This document shows, piece by piece, positions 35,766 through 43,449 of a stretch of DNA of 64,000 nt (within the stretch, counting starts at the first letter, position 1; every line of letters starts with the position of its first letter). The translations under genes and the position numbers were made by a program. The stretch is from Tsukamurella ocularis (GTDB lineage Bacteria > Actinomycetota > Actinomycetes > Mycobacteriales > Mycobacteriaceae). Where the stretch lies: assembly GCF_024807615.1 (NCBI RefSeq), contig NZ_JANUCJ010000002.1:124001-188000 (forward strand), read 5' to 3'. The notes beneath the pieces were generated by a model. That model was not told where the DNA came from and ran no database searches. It saw only the letters and a program-made list of their open reading frames with translations.

Positions 35766-36488
35766 ATGGCTGAGCAGATCGGCGAAGGCACACACGAATT
35801 CGAGCCGCACCACGCCGCGATCGGGGATCGTCTCAACTGGCTTCGGGCCGGTGTGCTCGGCGCGAACGACGGGCTCATCTCCACGGCGGGCATCGTCATC
35901 GGCGTTGCCGCGGCCACCGGCGAGTCCTCGGCGATCCTCACCGCGGGCATCGCGGGCCTCACCGCGGGTGCGGTGTCGATGGCGCTCGGCGAGTACGTCT
36001 CGGTGAGCACTCAGCGCGACACCGAGGTCGCGCTCATCGCCAAGGAGAAGGCCGAGCTCACGGAGATGCCCGACGACGAGTTCGCCGAGCTGGAACAGAT
36101 CTACCGGCAGAAGGGGCTCTCCTCCACGACGGCGCGCCTCGTCGCCGAGGAGCTCACGGCGAACGACGCGCTGCAGGCGCACCTCGACGCCGAGCTCGGC
36201 ATCGACGAGGAGAACCTCACCAGTCCGGTCGCGGCGGCGTTGTCCTCGGCCGTGTCCTTCAGTGTGGGCGCGAGCATCCCGATCCTGGCCTCACTCATCC
36301 ACGGGCCGCGGATCCTGGCCATCGTGCTGGCAGTGTTGGTGGGGCTCGCGCTCACGGGTTACATCTCGGCGCGGCTGGGCGATGCGGACGTCCGGCGCGC
36401 GACGGCGCGCGTTGTGATCGGCGGGCTCATCGCGATGGCCGTCACCTATGCCGTGGGTAGGCTCCTCGGCACCACCGGAATCGCCTGA
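35766..36488 (+). CDS. VIT/CCC1-family iron or manganese transporter
   Basis: 240 residues. N-terminal LNWLRAGVLGANDGLISTAGI is the VIT1/CCC1 signature, followed by a cytoplasmic loop rich in Glu (about residues 85-150, EVALIAKEKAELTEMPDDEFAELEQ) that serves as the metal-binding domain, and three C-terminal helices. The family moves Fe(II) or Mn(II) out of the cytoplasm. It is followed 11 bp later by a gamma-carbonic anhydrase gene in the same operon. Confidence 0.92.
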   Translation: MAEQIGEGTHEFEPHHAAIGDRLNWLRAGVLGANDGLISTAGIVIGVAAATGESSAILTAGIAGLTAGAVSMALGEYVSVSTQRDTEVALIAKEKAELTEMPDDEFAELEQIYRQKGLSSTTARLVAEELTANDALQAHLDAELGIDEENLTSPVAAALSSAVSFSVGASIPILASLIHGPRILAIVLAVLVGLALTGYISARLGDADVRRATARVVIGGLIAMAVTYAVGRLLGTTGIA

Positions 36489-36499
36489 GGAGGCCGCGA

Positions 36500-37018
36500 G
36501 TGATCGCACGGTTCGCAGACAAGACGCCCCGCATCGCCGAGACGGCGTGGGTCGCCGAGACCGCCACCGTCGTGGGCGACGTGGAGCTCGGGCCGGGCGT
36601 CGGCGTCTTCTACAGCGCCGTCGTGCGCGGCGACACGACGCCGATCGTCATCGGCGAGAACAGCAACGTCCAGGACGGCGTGGCGATGCACGCCGACCCG
36701 GGCTTCCCGCTGACCGTCGGAGAGCGGGTCTCGATCGGCCACAACGCCGTGGTGCACGGCTGCACCGTCGGCGACGACGTTCTGATCGGCATGGGGGCCG
36801 TCGTCCTCAACGGGGCGGTCATCGGCGCCGGCAGCCTGATCGCGGCGAACGCTCTGGTCCCGCAGGGGATGGAGGTGCCGCCCGGCTCGATGGTCGCGGG
36901 GGTGCCTGCCAAAGTGCGGCGAGAGCTGTCCGAGGACGAGCGCGCGGGGATCACCGCCAACGCGGCCGGATATCAGTTCCTCACGCAGGCCCACGCGACG
37001 CAGACCGGGCCGGCCTAG
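36500..37018 (+). CDS. Gamma-carbonic anhydrase family protein
   Basis: 172 residues forming a left-handed beta-helix by hexapeptide repeats (from WVAETATVVGDVELGPG on). The three zinc ligands are visible: one His in VAMHADPG and two in IGHNAVVHG. GTG 36500 has GAGGAGG (36487-36493) six bases upstream. Enzymatic activity varies in this family; some members are carbonic anhydrases, others acetyltransferase-like or ferripyochelin-binding proteins. It is co-transcribed with the VIT transporter. Confidence 0.9.
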   Translation: MIARFADKTPRIAETAWVAETATVVGDVELGPGVGVFYSAVVRGDTTPIVIGENSNVQDGVAMHADPGFPLTVGERVSIGHNAVVHGCTVGDDVLIGMGAVVLNGAVIGAGSLIAANALVPQGMEVPPGSMVAGVPAKVRRELSEDERAGITANAAGYQFLTQAHATQTGPA

Positions 37019-37064
37019 CCCGGTCCGACGGGCGGCCCTCCGGGGTTCAGCGGCCGCCGGCGCG

Positions 37065-37550
37065 TCAGAGGCCGGACCACACCATCGTCGCGCCGGAGTG
37101 CCCCGCGGCGATCACGCCCCACAGGCACGCGACCGTGGCCACCGTCGACAGCACGCCCAGCGCCACGGACCCGACACGACCCGACAGCACCGTCGCCGCC
37201 GAGACACGGGCGGCGACCGCCGGGCTCGAGCCCGCCCACACCAGGACGGCCACCACGAGCAGCGCGAGCGACCACAGGAACGTCGCCGTCCCCTGGGCGG
37301 AGTGGCCCGCGATCTGCTCGCGCATCCCCTCCATCGAAGGTCGCTGTTCCAGTTTCTCGCCCGATTCCTTCGCGAGGTAGCACGCCATCGCGGCGACCAC
37401 CGCGAACACGGGGAGCCCTACGCCCAGTCGGGCACGCGCCGCGGGCCACCACGCGGCGACTATGAGAGCGAGCGCGGCCAGCGGCAACAGAACCACCGCG
37501 GCATGGACCAACAGCGGATGACTCGGAATTCCCGCGATCTCGGTGAGCAC
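37065..37550 (-). CDS. DUF2231 membrane protein
   Basis: 161 residues with four transmembrane helices. The opening IAGIPSHPLLVHAAVVLLPLAALALI, containing HPLLVH, is the DUF2231 signature. GTG 37550 starts the similarity; further upstream the frame is antisense to the Rieske gene. It is divergent from the Rieske protein gene 29 bp away, a common actinobacterial neighbour pairing. Role unknown; the conserved His residues may bind haem or metal. Confidence 0.82.
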   Translation of the reverse strand: MLTEIAGIPSHPLLVHAAVVLLPLAALALIVAAWWPAARARLGVGLPVFAVVAAMACYLAKESGEKLEQRPSMEGMREQIAGHSAQGTATFLWSLALLVVAVLVWAGSSPAVAARVSAATVLSGRVGSVALGVLSTVATVACLWGVIAAGHSGATMVWSGL

Positions 37551-37579
37551 GCACCAATGCTGGCAGAGTGGAGCCCGTG

Positions 37580-38044
37580 ATGCAGACAACTCAGCCAAGC
37601 TTCTGCCCCACGCGGCGCGCGGTACTCGCGGCCATTCCCGGTATCGCGATCCTGCCCGTCGCGGTGGCCTGTGGAACGACCTCGAAGACCGACGACTCCT
37701 CGTCGGGCTCCACCCCCACCAAGGACTCCGCCGCCGGCGGCACCGCGCCCGGCGGAGGCGCACTGATCCCCGTCGCCCAGGTACCCGTCGGGAGCGCCGT
37801 GGTGATCGCTGGTGCGAAGCCCTACGTGGTCGCCCAGCCCACGGATGGCACATTCGTCGCCTTCGACGCGGCGTGCACCCACCAGGGCGCGACCGTCGCG
37901 GCGCAGGACGGGCTCAGCCTCGAATGCCCGGCCCACGGGAGCAAGTTCAACGGGGCAACGGGAGCAGTCGAGGGTGGCCCGGCGAAAACAGCGCTGGCCT
38001 CGGTCCCCGTGCGCCGCGACGGGGAGAACCTCGTCGTCGGATGA
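37580..38044 (+). CDS. Exported Rieske 2Fe-2S lipoprotein
   Basis: 154 residues. N-terminus TRRAVLAAIPGIAILPVAVAC has a Tat-like twin Arg (12-13) and a lipobox ending at Cys31, so it is exported folded and lipidated. A Ser/Thr/Gly linker leads to a Rieske domain with C99-T-H101 and C116-P-A-H119 cluster ligands. A GGAG precedes ATG 37580; GTG 37568 is an alternative. A redox partner is not evident; the divergent DUF2231 membrane protein is the best candidate. Confidence 0.9.
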   Translation: MQTTQPSFCPTRRAVLAAIPGIAILPVAVACGTTSKTDDSSSGSTPTKDSAAGGTAPGGGALIPVAQVPVGSAVVIAGAKPYVVAQPTDGTFVAFDAACTHQGATVAAQDGLSLECPAHGSKFNGATGAVEGGPAKTALASVPVRRDGENLVVG

Positions 38045-38067
38045 CTGCCCGCTGATAGACATGGACC

Positions 38068-38079
38068 CGGTAGCTACCG
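38068..38079. promoter_or_regulatory. 12-bp palindrome upstream of the EthA-like gene
   Basis: Perfect palindrome CGGTAGCTACCG, followed by a TAACAT -10-like element at 38085-38090 and the gene start about 75 bp later. Possible operator; no adjacent regulator gene. Confidence 0.4.
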
Positions 38080-38165
38080 CGTTGTAACATTGCGGGAACG
38101 TTATTGAATTGGTCTCAGTAGGCAGCCACTGCCGGGACCGTCACCACTTCGACGAGGAGACTCCC

Positions 38166-39650
38166 GTGGCCAATCCCGAGGCGATCTACAAGGACGTGCT
38201 CATCGTGGGCGCCGGACTCGCCGGTATCGACACCGCCTACCGCGTGTCGAACGAGGTCCCGCACTTCAGTTACGCCGTTCTCGAGCAGCGCGCCGAGATG
38301 GGCGGCACGTGGGACCTGTTCAAGTACCCCGGCATCCGCTCCGATTCCGACATCTTCAGCCTCAGCTATCCCTTCCTCCCGTGGAAGGGCACAAACCGCC
38401 TCGCCAGCGGCCCGGAGATCAAGGCCTACATCGAGCAGGCCGCCGCGAAGTTCGGTATCGACAAGAACATCAGCTTCAACACCAAGGTCGGCACCGTAGA
38501 CTTCGACTCGAGCACCGACCTGTGGACCGTCACGGCCGTCCGCGACGGCGAGCAGGTCGCCTACCAGTCGCGGTTCCTCGTGGCGTGCACCGGCTACTAC
38601 AACTACGAGGCGGGCTACGAGCCGCCCTTCCCCGGTGTGGATCAGTTCCAGGGCCAGGTCGTGCACCCGCAGCACTGGCCCGAGGACCTCGAGTACCAGG
38701 GCAAGAAGGTCGTGGTCATCGGGTCCGGCGCCACCGCCATCACCCTGATCCCCTCGATGGCCGACGACGTCGAGCACATCACCATGCTGCAGCGCTCCCC
38801 CACCTACGTGCTGCCGGTCCCCAACGCCGACCCGCTGACCAAGTTCGGCGCCAAGGTGCTCCCGGCCGCGGCCGCCCACACCATCACCCGCAACGTGAAC
38901 GCCGTCATCAACGTCGGCCAATACGTCCTCGCCCGATCCTTCCCGAAGACCTCGCGCAAGTTCCTGCGTAAGCTCAACCAGGCCATGCTGCCCGAGGGCT
39001 ACGACGTGGACGTCCACTTCAAGCCGAAGTACGAGCCCTGGGACCAGCGCCTCTGCGTCGTCCCGAACGGCGATCTGTTCAAGACCATCAAGGACGGCAA
39101 GGCCGAGGTGGTCACCGACACCATCGAGACCTTCACCGAGAAGGGCATCCGCCTGACCTCGGGCCGCGAGCTCGAGGCCGACATCGTCATCACCGCGACC
39201 GGCTTGCAGCTGCTCGCCTTCGGCGGCGTCGAGGTCAACGTCGACGGAGCTCCGATCAAGCCCAACGACAAGTTCGCGTTCGGCGGTTACATGCTCGAGG
39301 GCGTACCGAACTTCGCGTTCATCATCGGGTACACCAACAACTCGTGGACCCTGCGTGCCGACATCTCCGCCCGCGGCATCGCCCGCCTCCTCAACCACAT
39401 GGTGGTCAAGGGCTATACGCACGTCGAGCCCCAGGTCGGCGGCAAGGTGCTCACCGAGCATCCCGCGCTCGACCTGAGCTCGGGCTACGTGCAGCGTTCG
39501 CCCGACGCGATGCCCAAGGCCGCCACCGAGCAGCCGTGGATGATCCGGCACAACTTCGTGCTGGACTCGCTCGACTACCAGCGCTCGCGCGTCGACGCCC
39601 CCGAGCTGAAGTTCGGCACCGTCGCGGCGGCGTCGAAGGCGGGCGTCTGA
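38166..39650 (+). CDS. EthA-like FAD/NADPH monooxygenase
   Basis: 494 residues. FAD motif GAGLAG (15-20), the very EthA-like block MGGTWDLFKYPGIRSDSD (about 45-62), Baeyer-Villiger fingerprint F161-Q-G-Q-V-V-H-P-Q-H-W-P172 and NADPH motif GSGAT (186-190). M. tuberculosis EthA oxidises long-chain ketones and activates ethionamide. GTG 38166 has GAGGAG seven bases upstream. No EthR-like TetR gene is adjacent, unlike the ethA-ethR locus. A strong hairpin follows the stop. Confidence 0.92.
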   Translation: MANPEAIYKDVLIVGAGLAGIDTAYRVSNEVPHFSYAVLEQRAEMGGTWDLFKYPGIRSDSDIFSLSYPFLPWKGTNRLASGPEIKAYIEQAAAKFGIDKNISFNTKVGTVDFDSSTDLWTVTAVRDGEQVAYQSRFLVACTGYYNYEAGYEPPFPGVDQFQGQVVHPQHWPEDLEYQGKKVVVIGSGATAITLIPSMADDVEHITMLQRSPTYVLPVPNADPLTKFGAKVLPAAAAHTITRNVNAVINVGQYVLARSFPKTSRKFLRKLNQAMLPEGYDVDVHFKPKYEPWDQRLCVVPNGDLFKTIKDGKAEVVTDTIETFTEKGIRLTSGRELEADIVITATGLQLLAFGGVEVNVDGAPIKPNDKFAFGGYMLEGVPNFAFIIGYTNNSWTLRADISARGIARLLNHMVVKGYTHVEPQVGGKVLTEHPALDLSSGYVQRSPDAMPKAATEQPWMIRHNFVLDSLDYQRSRVDAPELKFGTVAAASKAGV

Positions 39651-39671
39651 TCGCCTGACCCGGAATCGACG

Positions 39672-39701
39672 AACCCGCCCCCTCTGAGGAGGGGGCGGGT
39701 T
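39672..39701. terminator. Bidirectional hairpin terminator
   Basis: Thirteen-base perfect stem (39672-39684 with 39689-39701) and TGAG tetraloop, with AA before and TT after the GC core. It separates the EthA-like gene from the convergent L,D-transpeptidase gene. Confidence 0.92.
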
Positions 39702-39739
39702 CTGTCGTCGTGCGGGCCGGGAGGCCCCACGGGTGTGGC

Positions 39740-40396
39740 TTACGAGCCCGGGACGTAGGTGCCGCCGACGGTGTTGCGCACCACGATCGGCGAGCCGATC
39801 GGGAAGTTGTCGTAGAAGTACTTGCCGTTGGCGGTGCTCACGTTGAGGCAGCCGTGGCTCACGTTGGAGACGCCCTGCTGGTTCACCGACCACGGGGCGG
39901 CGTGCACGAAGATGCCGCTCCACGACATGCGCGTGGCGTACTCGACGTAGGTGCGGTAGCCCTCCGGGGAGTCGACCGGCACGCCGTACGTGGACGAGTC
40001 CATGTACATATCGCGCTTCCTCTCCATGGTGTAGTACGTGCCGTTCGGCGTGGGGTGCTTATTGGTGCCGAAGGACGTCGGCATGGTCTTGACGACCTCG
40101 CCGTCGTGCCAGATGGTGATCTGCTTGGTGTTGTCGTCCGCGAGGGCGACCCACCCGGTCTTAGTGGCGACGGGAGGCTCGGGCGAGGCCGCGACGGTCG
40201 TGCTCGTCTCGGTGGCGCCCGAGGGCGTCGCCGGCCCGGTGGGGCGCGGGGTGGTCGGGCGCGACGGGGTCGTGGGCGCTGCGCCCGCGACGGCCGCGGA
40301 GGCCGTGGCGGCGACGATCGCCGCTGCTGCGCCCGCGCCGAGGCGTGCGAAGCCGCGGCGGTTGACGCCGGTGGGACCGAGGTTCCGGTCAGTCAT
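39740..40396 (-). CDS. Exported L,D-transpeptidase (YkuD)
   Basis: 218 residues. Tat-type N-terminus VNRRGFARLGAGAAAAIVAA, a Thr/Pro-rich linker (about 40-75), and a YkuD domain with His165 (GIFVHAAPW) and the catalytic S180-H-G-C183 (SNVSHGCLN). Such enzymes make 3-3 cross-links in peptidoglycan, prominent in mycolate actinobacteria. It lacks the Ig-like domain of the large mycobacterial LdtMt proteins, matching a shorter class. It is a single-gene unit. Confidence 0.93.
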   Translation of the reverse strand: MTDRNLGPTGVNRRGFARLGAGAAAAIVAATASAAVAGAAPTTPSRPTTPRPTGPATPSGATETSTTVAASPEPPVATKTGWVALADDNTKQITIWHDGEVVKTMPTSFGTNKHPTPNGTYYTMERKRDMYMDSSTYGVPVDSPEGYRTYVEYATRMSWSGIFVHAAPWSVNQQGVSNVSHGCLNVSTANGKYFYDNFPIGSPIVVRNTVGGTYVPGS

Positions 40397-40434
40397 CGTT
40401 GTTCCTCCTGCGGTATCAAGCTTTGCGCACGATT

Positions 40435-41046
40435 CTACGGGTCGAGAGCGTCAGGTGAAGAAATCCCTGAACCTGAGCTGAGGATCACACCGCTTCCGTT
40501 AAGCATCCAATGGATCAGGAAACAGGGCCACCACCTGCCGGTTCTCTGCGCTAGGGCGTCCATCGCGGCCCCGAACCCCGTGGTGACGGCGATTGTCGGA
40601 AATACGGGGTCGTGAGCGCTGTGCGCGGCGCCGACGTGCCAGAGGCCGAACGTCAGAGGCCCCGCCACTGCGCCCACCCGCCGTCCGTACGCGGCCACCA
40701 GCGCCGGCGTCAGCGACCCGCGGAAGAGCAGTTCCTCCGGCAGCGCGGTGCCGAGGGGGATATCCACGAGGATCCATGTCGCCCGGTCTGACGGTGCCTC
40801 CCGCCGCACGGGCCGAACGAGGGCGAGGCCGGCCCCCACGAGCACTCCCCCGGCGGCGACGCCGGCCGCCGTCGGGACGCGCGAGCGGGCGAGGGCGGCG
40901 TCGGCGACGCTGAAGGCGAGTGTCGCCGCCGCGCGGGCGTCCCGGTGCCAGCCGAACCGCTCCGCGAGCCGCGGGAGCAGCGCGTTGGACCACGCCACCG
41001 CGGCCCCTGCCGCCAGCGCGGGTGCTCCCCGCCGGGCCCGGGTCAC
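40435..41046 (-). CDS. CPBP-family intramembrane metalloprotease
   Basis: 203 residues. The metal-site motifs are present: E-E-L-L-F-R-G, FGLWHVGAA and FLIHWMLNGSG (Glu-Glu-x3-Arg, His, His-x3-Asn). GTG 41046 overlaps the stop of the upstream lipoprotein gene (GTGA), so translation is coupled. Prokaryotic members act in protein processing or self-immunity; the role here is unknown. The longer frame to 42189 is not coding upstream of this point. Confidence 0.87.
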   Translation of the reverse strand: MTRARRGAPALAAGAAVAWSNALLPRLAERFGWHRDARAAATLAFSVADAALARSRVPTAAGVAAGGVLVGAGLALVRPVRREAPSDRATWILVDIPLGTALPEELLFRGSLTPALVAAYGRRVGAVAGPLTFGLWHVGAAHSAHDPVFPTIAVTTGFGAAMDALAQRTGRWWPCFLIHWMLNGSGVILSSGSGISSPDALDP

Positions 41047-41855
41047 TGCATCGTCACCCACGAGCCGAGCGAGCGGAACAGCGTGGCGGAGAAGGGCAGG
41101 TCGCCGCCGTACCGCGCCGGATCGCGGGAGACGTCCTCCTGCAGGGCGTGGCTCACCCCGCGCAGTCGCACGTAGTTCGCGTGGGTGCCCGTCATCACGT
41201 CGGCGAGGTCCTGCGTGGCCGAGCAGTCGACGGCGACGTCGGCGTCCGAGCAGGTGACGATGTTGTGCTTCTGCGGCGGCAGGGTCATCGCGGTGCGCAG
41301 CACGTCGGGCGTCCCCGTGGGAAGCCCGGTCAGGACGGGCTCGATCAGGGCCATCGGCAGAGCCGCGCGTCCGGTGGCGCCGGTGCCCAGCGCGAGAGCC
41401 AGTGCTGCGGCGGTGCCATGACCGACGGCGAGCAGCCGGTCGTCGCCCAGGCCGGCGCGCTCGGCGAGCGCCGTGAGGCCCTTGCCCGCACGGTCCAGCT
41501 GGGTCGCGTAGTCCGGGACGTCCGACGGTGCGCCGTCGAACCGGAGTGAGGCCACGCCGTGCTGGGCGAGCATCACCGAGAGCTCGCGGGCTGCGATCTG
41601 GCCGGCCCGACCCGGGCCGGCGAGGATGAGCGCGGCGCGCAGCCGCTGCGGGTTGCGTGGCGAGACGTACACGGCGGCACCCGCGGTGACGGGCACCTCC
41701 ACGGTCGACTCGTTCCAGTCCGCGGGCAGCGCCGCGGGTGCCGGCGGCGCGGCCTCCTGCGAGATCACCGGGGTGGGCTTGTCCGACGCGCACGACGCGA
41801 CGGCGAGCAGCATCGCGAGGAGCACCGCGGCGAACCGCGTCCGGGCGTGGGGCAT
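41043..41855 (-). CDS. Lipoprotein with alpha/beta-hydrolase fold lacking the nucleophile Ser
   Basis: 270 residues. Lipobox VASC22 indicates a lipoprotein. The fold is recognisable: ALILAGPGRAGQIAARELSV, LRFDGAPSDVPDY, the elbow AVGHGTAAALAL and a late GVSHALQED His. At the elbow the usual G-H-S-x-G reads G145-H-G147-T-A149, so the nucleophilic Ser is missing. The protein may bind rather than cleave its ligand, or use Thr148. It is coupled to the CPBP protease gene and follows a small zinc-ribbon gene by 30 bp. Confidence 0.75.
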   Translation of the reverse strand: MPHARTRFAAVLLAMLLAVASCASDKPTPVISQEAAPPAPAALPADWNESTVEVPVTAGAAVYVSPRNPQRLRAALILAGPGRAGQIAARELSVMLAQHGVASLRFDGAPSDVPDYATQLDRAGKGLTALAERAGLGDDRLLAVGHGTAAALALALGTGATGRAALPMALIEPVLTGLPTGTPDVLRTAMTLPPQKHNIVTCSDADVAVDCSATQDLADVMTGTHANYVRLRGVSHALQEDVSRDPARYGGDLPFSATLFRSLGSWVTMQ

Positions 41856-41885
41856 CGACTTTCCCTCTCGTGGTTCGGCGCGTGG

Positions 41886-42221
41886 TCAGCGCAGGCGTTC
41901 GGCGGCGCGCGCGGTCTCGACGAGCCGGTCCGCGAGCTCGGCGAGTTCGTCCGGCTCGGCGCCCTCGGCGATGGCGGTCCGCACGTCCTCCGCGGCACAT
42001 CTCACCTCGAACATACGCTCCCCGACCGACTCGGCCTCGTCCGCGGTGAGGACCACCGAATCCGGCGGCAAGGAGGTACCGGCGAGGGCGTTGCGGGCCT
42101 CGTAGGCGCGCTGCCGGCAGGACCGGCGGCAGTACTTGCGGGTGCGGCCCGGTCCCTCGGAGACCACCTCGCGTCCGCACCACGCACATGCGGCGGACCT
42201 GCGACGGCGAGCGGTGGTCAT
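41886..42221 (-). CDS. Small zinc-ribbon-like conserved hypothetical protein
   Basis: 111 residues. N-terminal basic segment followed by C12-A-W-C15 and C31-R-R-S-C35 with basic residues between, a likely zinc-binding and nucleic-acid-binding element; the rest is an acidic helix (about 60-110). Function unknown. ATG 42221 is favoured because the family-like cysteine module begins directly after it. It is divergent from rbpA with 65 bp between. Confidence 0.7.
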   Translation of the reverse strand: MTTARRRRSAACAWCGREVVSEGPGRTRKYCRRSCRQRAYEARNALAGTSLPPDSVVLTADEAESVGERMFEVRCAAEDVRTAIAEGAEPDELAELADRLVETARAAERLR

Positions 42222-42251
42222 GGGCCGCAGTCTAGTGAACCGGGTAGACTG

Positions 42252-42277
42252 GGAATGTTCGGCGTAGGCAAGAGGTT
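42252..42277 (+). promoter_or_regulatory. Candidate SigH/SigR-type and SigA-type promoters of rbpA
   Basis: GGAAT (42252-42256) and GTT (42275-42277) with an 18-base spacer match the oxidative-stress sigma consensus known to drive rbpA in Streptomyces. TAGACT just before (42245-42250) could be a housekeeping -10. From the SigH-type promoter the transcript would start about three bases before the ATG; from the other it would include the GGGAGAAG ribosome site. Confidence 0.5.
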
Positions 42278-42286
42278 GGGAGAAGC

Positions 42287-42622
42287 ATGGCAGATCGAGT
42301 TCTACGGGGCAGCCGCCTTGGCGCGGTGAGCTATGAGACGGATCGGGACCACGACCTCGCTCCGCGCCGGGTGGCGCGGTACCGCACGGACAACGGTGAG
42401 GAGTTCGACGTCCCGTTCGCGGACGACGCCGAGCTCCCCGGCACCTGGCTGTGCAAGAACGGGCTCGAGGGCACCCTGATCGACGGGGTCGCACCCGAGG
42501 AGAAGAAGGCGAAGCCGCCGCGCACGCACTGGGACATGCTGCTCGAGCGGCGGTCCGAGGGCGAGCTCGAGGAGCTCCTCAAGGAGCGGCTGGACCTGCT
42601 CAAGGCGCGGCGCGGTAAGTAA
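42287..42622 (+). CDS. rbpA: RNA polymerase-binding protein RbpA
   Basis: 111 residues, the expected length. N-terminal ADRVLRGSRLGAVSYETDRD, core YRTDNGEEFDVPFADDAELPGTW and C-terminal sigma-interaction region PPRTHWDMLLERRSEGELEELL are highly characteristic. RbpA binds the housekeeping sigma factor and stabilises open promoter complexes. ATG 42287 has GGGAGAAG upstream. The facing ppm1 operon is the usual mycobacterial neighbour. Confidence 0.98.
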   Translation: MADRVLRGSRLGAVSYETDRDHDLAPRRVARYRTDNGEEFDVPFADDAELPGTWLCKNGLEGTLIDGVAPEEKKAKPPRTHWDMLLERRSEGELEELLKERLDLLKARRGK

Positions 42623-42644
42623 CGCGAGGTACGTCCGACGAACA

Positions 42645-42676
42645 CGAAGGGCCCCGGAGTACTCCGGGGCCCTTCG
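42645..42676. terminator. Bidirectional terminator between rbpA and ppm1
   Basis: Perfect 32-bp palindrome (arms 42645-42660 and 42661-42676) with a GC-rich core, ending the convergent rbpA and ppm1 transcripts. Confidence 0.92.
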
Positions 42677-42690
42677 GCGTTCCTGCGGTC

Positions 42691-43449
42691 CTACTTGCCG
42701 CGCAGCTTCTGCAGTTTGCGCTTGCGAGCGCGGAAGCCCCACTTCGGCACCAGGGTGGCCGCCTCCTTGAAGATCGAGCCGCTCATCTTCGAATCGCCGA
42801 TCACCCGCTCGGTGAAGGTGATGGGCACCTCGACCACGGTGAAGCCGGCCTGCACGGCGCGCCAGGTCAGGTCGATCTGGAAGCTGTAGCCCAGCGACTC
42901 CACCTCGTCGAGCCCGAGGCCCTCGAGGGTCTCCCGGCGGAAGGCCTTGTAGCCGCCCGTGATGTCGCGGATGCGGGTGCCGAGCATGATCTGGCTGTAG
43001 ACGTTGCCGCCGCGGGAGATCAGCTGGCGCGAGAGCGGCCAGTTCACCGTCTTGCCGCCGAAGACATAGCGGGAGCCGATCACCAGGTCGGCGCCGGAGT
43101 CGATCGCGGCGAGGTGCCGCTCGAGCTGCTCCGGGGCGTGCGAGCCGTCCGCGTCCATCTCGACGATGACGCGGTAGTCGCGCTCCAGAGCCCATTTGAA
43201 GCCCGCGATGTAGGCGCCGCCGAGGCCGTTCTTCTCGGCGCGGTGCAGCACGTGGATCCGGGGATCCTCGGCCGCCAACGAGTCGGCGAGGTCGCCGGTG
43301 CCGTCGGGGCTGTTGTCGTCGACCACGAGCACGTCGACACCGGGCTGCGCGCGGTGCAGCCGGCCCACGATGAGCGGCAGGTTCTCCAGCTCGTTGTACG
43401 TGGGGATGATCACCAGCGTCTTCGACGACGGCGCTGACGTCTCACTCAT
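42691..43449 (-). CDS. ppm1: Polyprenol monophosphomannose synthase
   Basis: 252 residues, GT2 family. [30 protein letters not shown] and [14 protein letters not shown] are typical of dolichol/polyprenol-phosphate mannose synthases. The enzyme transfers mannose from GDP-mannose to polyprenol phosphate, the donor for lipoarabinomannan and mannosylated proteins. ATG 43449 overlaps the lnt stop (ATGA). In M. tuberculosis the corresponding domain is fused to Lnt in one protein; here the two are separate, as in M. smegmatis. Confidence 0.95.
   Translation of the reverse strand: MSETSAPSSKTLVIIPTYNELENLPLIVGRLHRAQPGVDVLVVDDNSPDGTGDLADSLAAEDPRIHVLHRAEKNGLGGAYIAGFKWALERDYRVIVEMDADGSHAPEQLERHLAAIDSGADLVIGSRYVFGGKTVNWPLSRQLISRGGNVYSQIMLGTRIRDITGGYKAFRRETLEGLGLDEVESLGYSFQIDLTWRAVQAGFTVVEVPITFTERVIGDSKMSGSIFKEAATLVPKWGFRARKRKLQKLRGK

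Noticed and set aside
38115-39923. A 602-codon - frame opposite the EthA-like gene and its terminator
   Set aside because: Crosses a strong terminator and mirrors a conserved monooxygenase.
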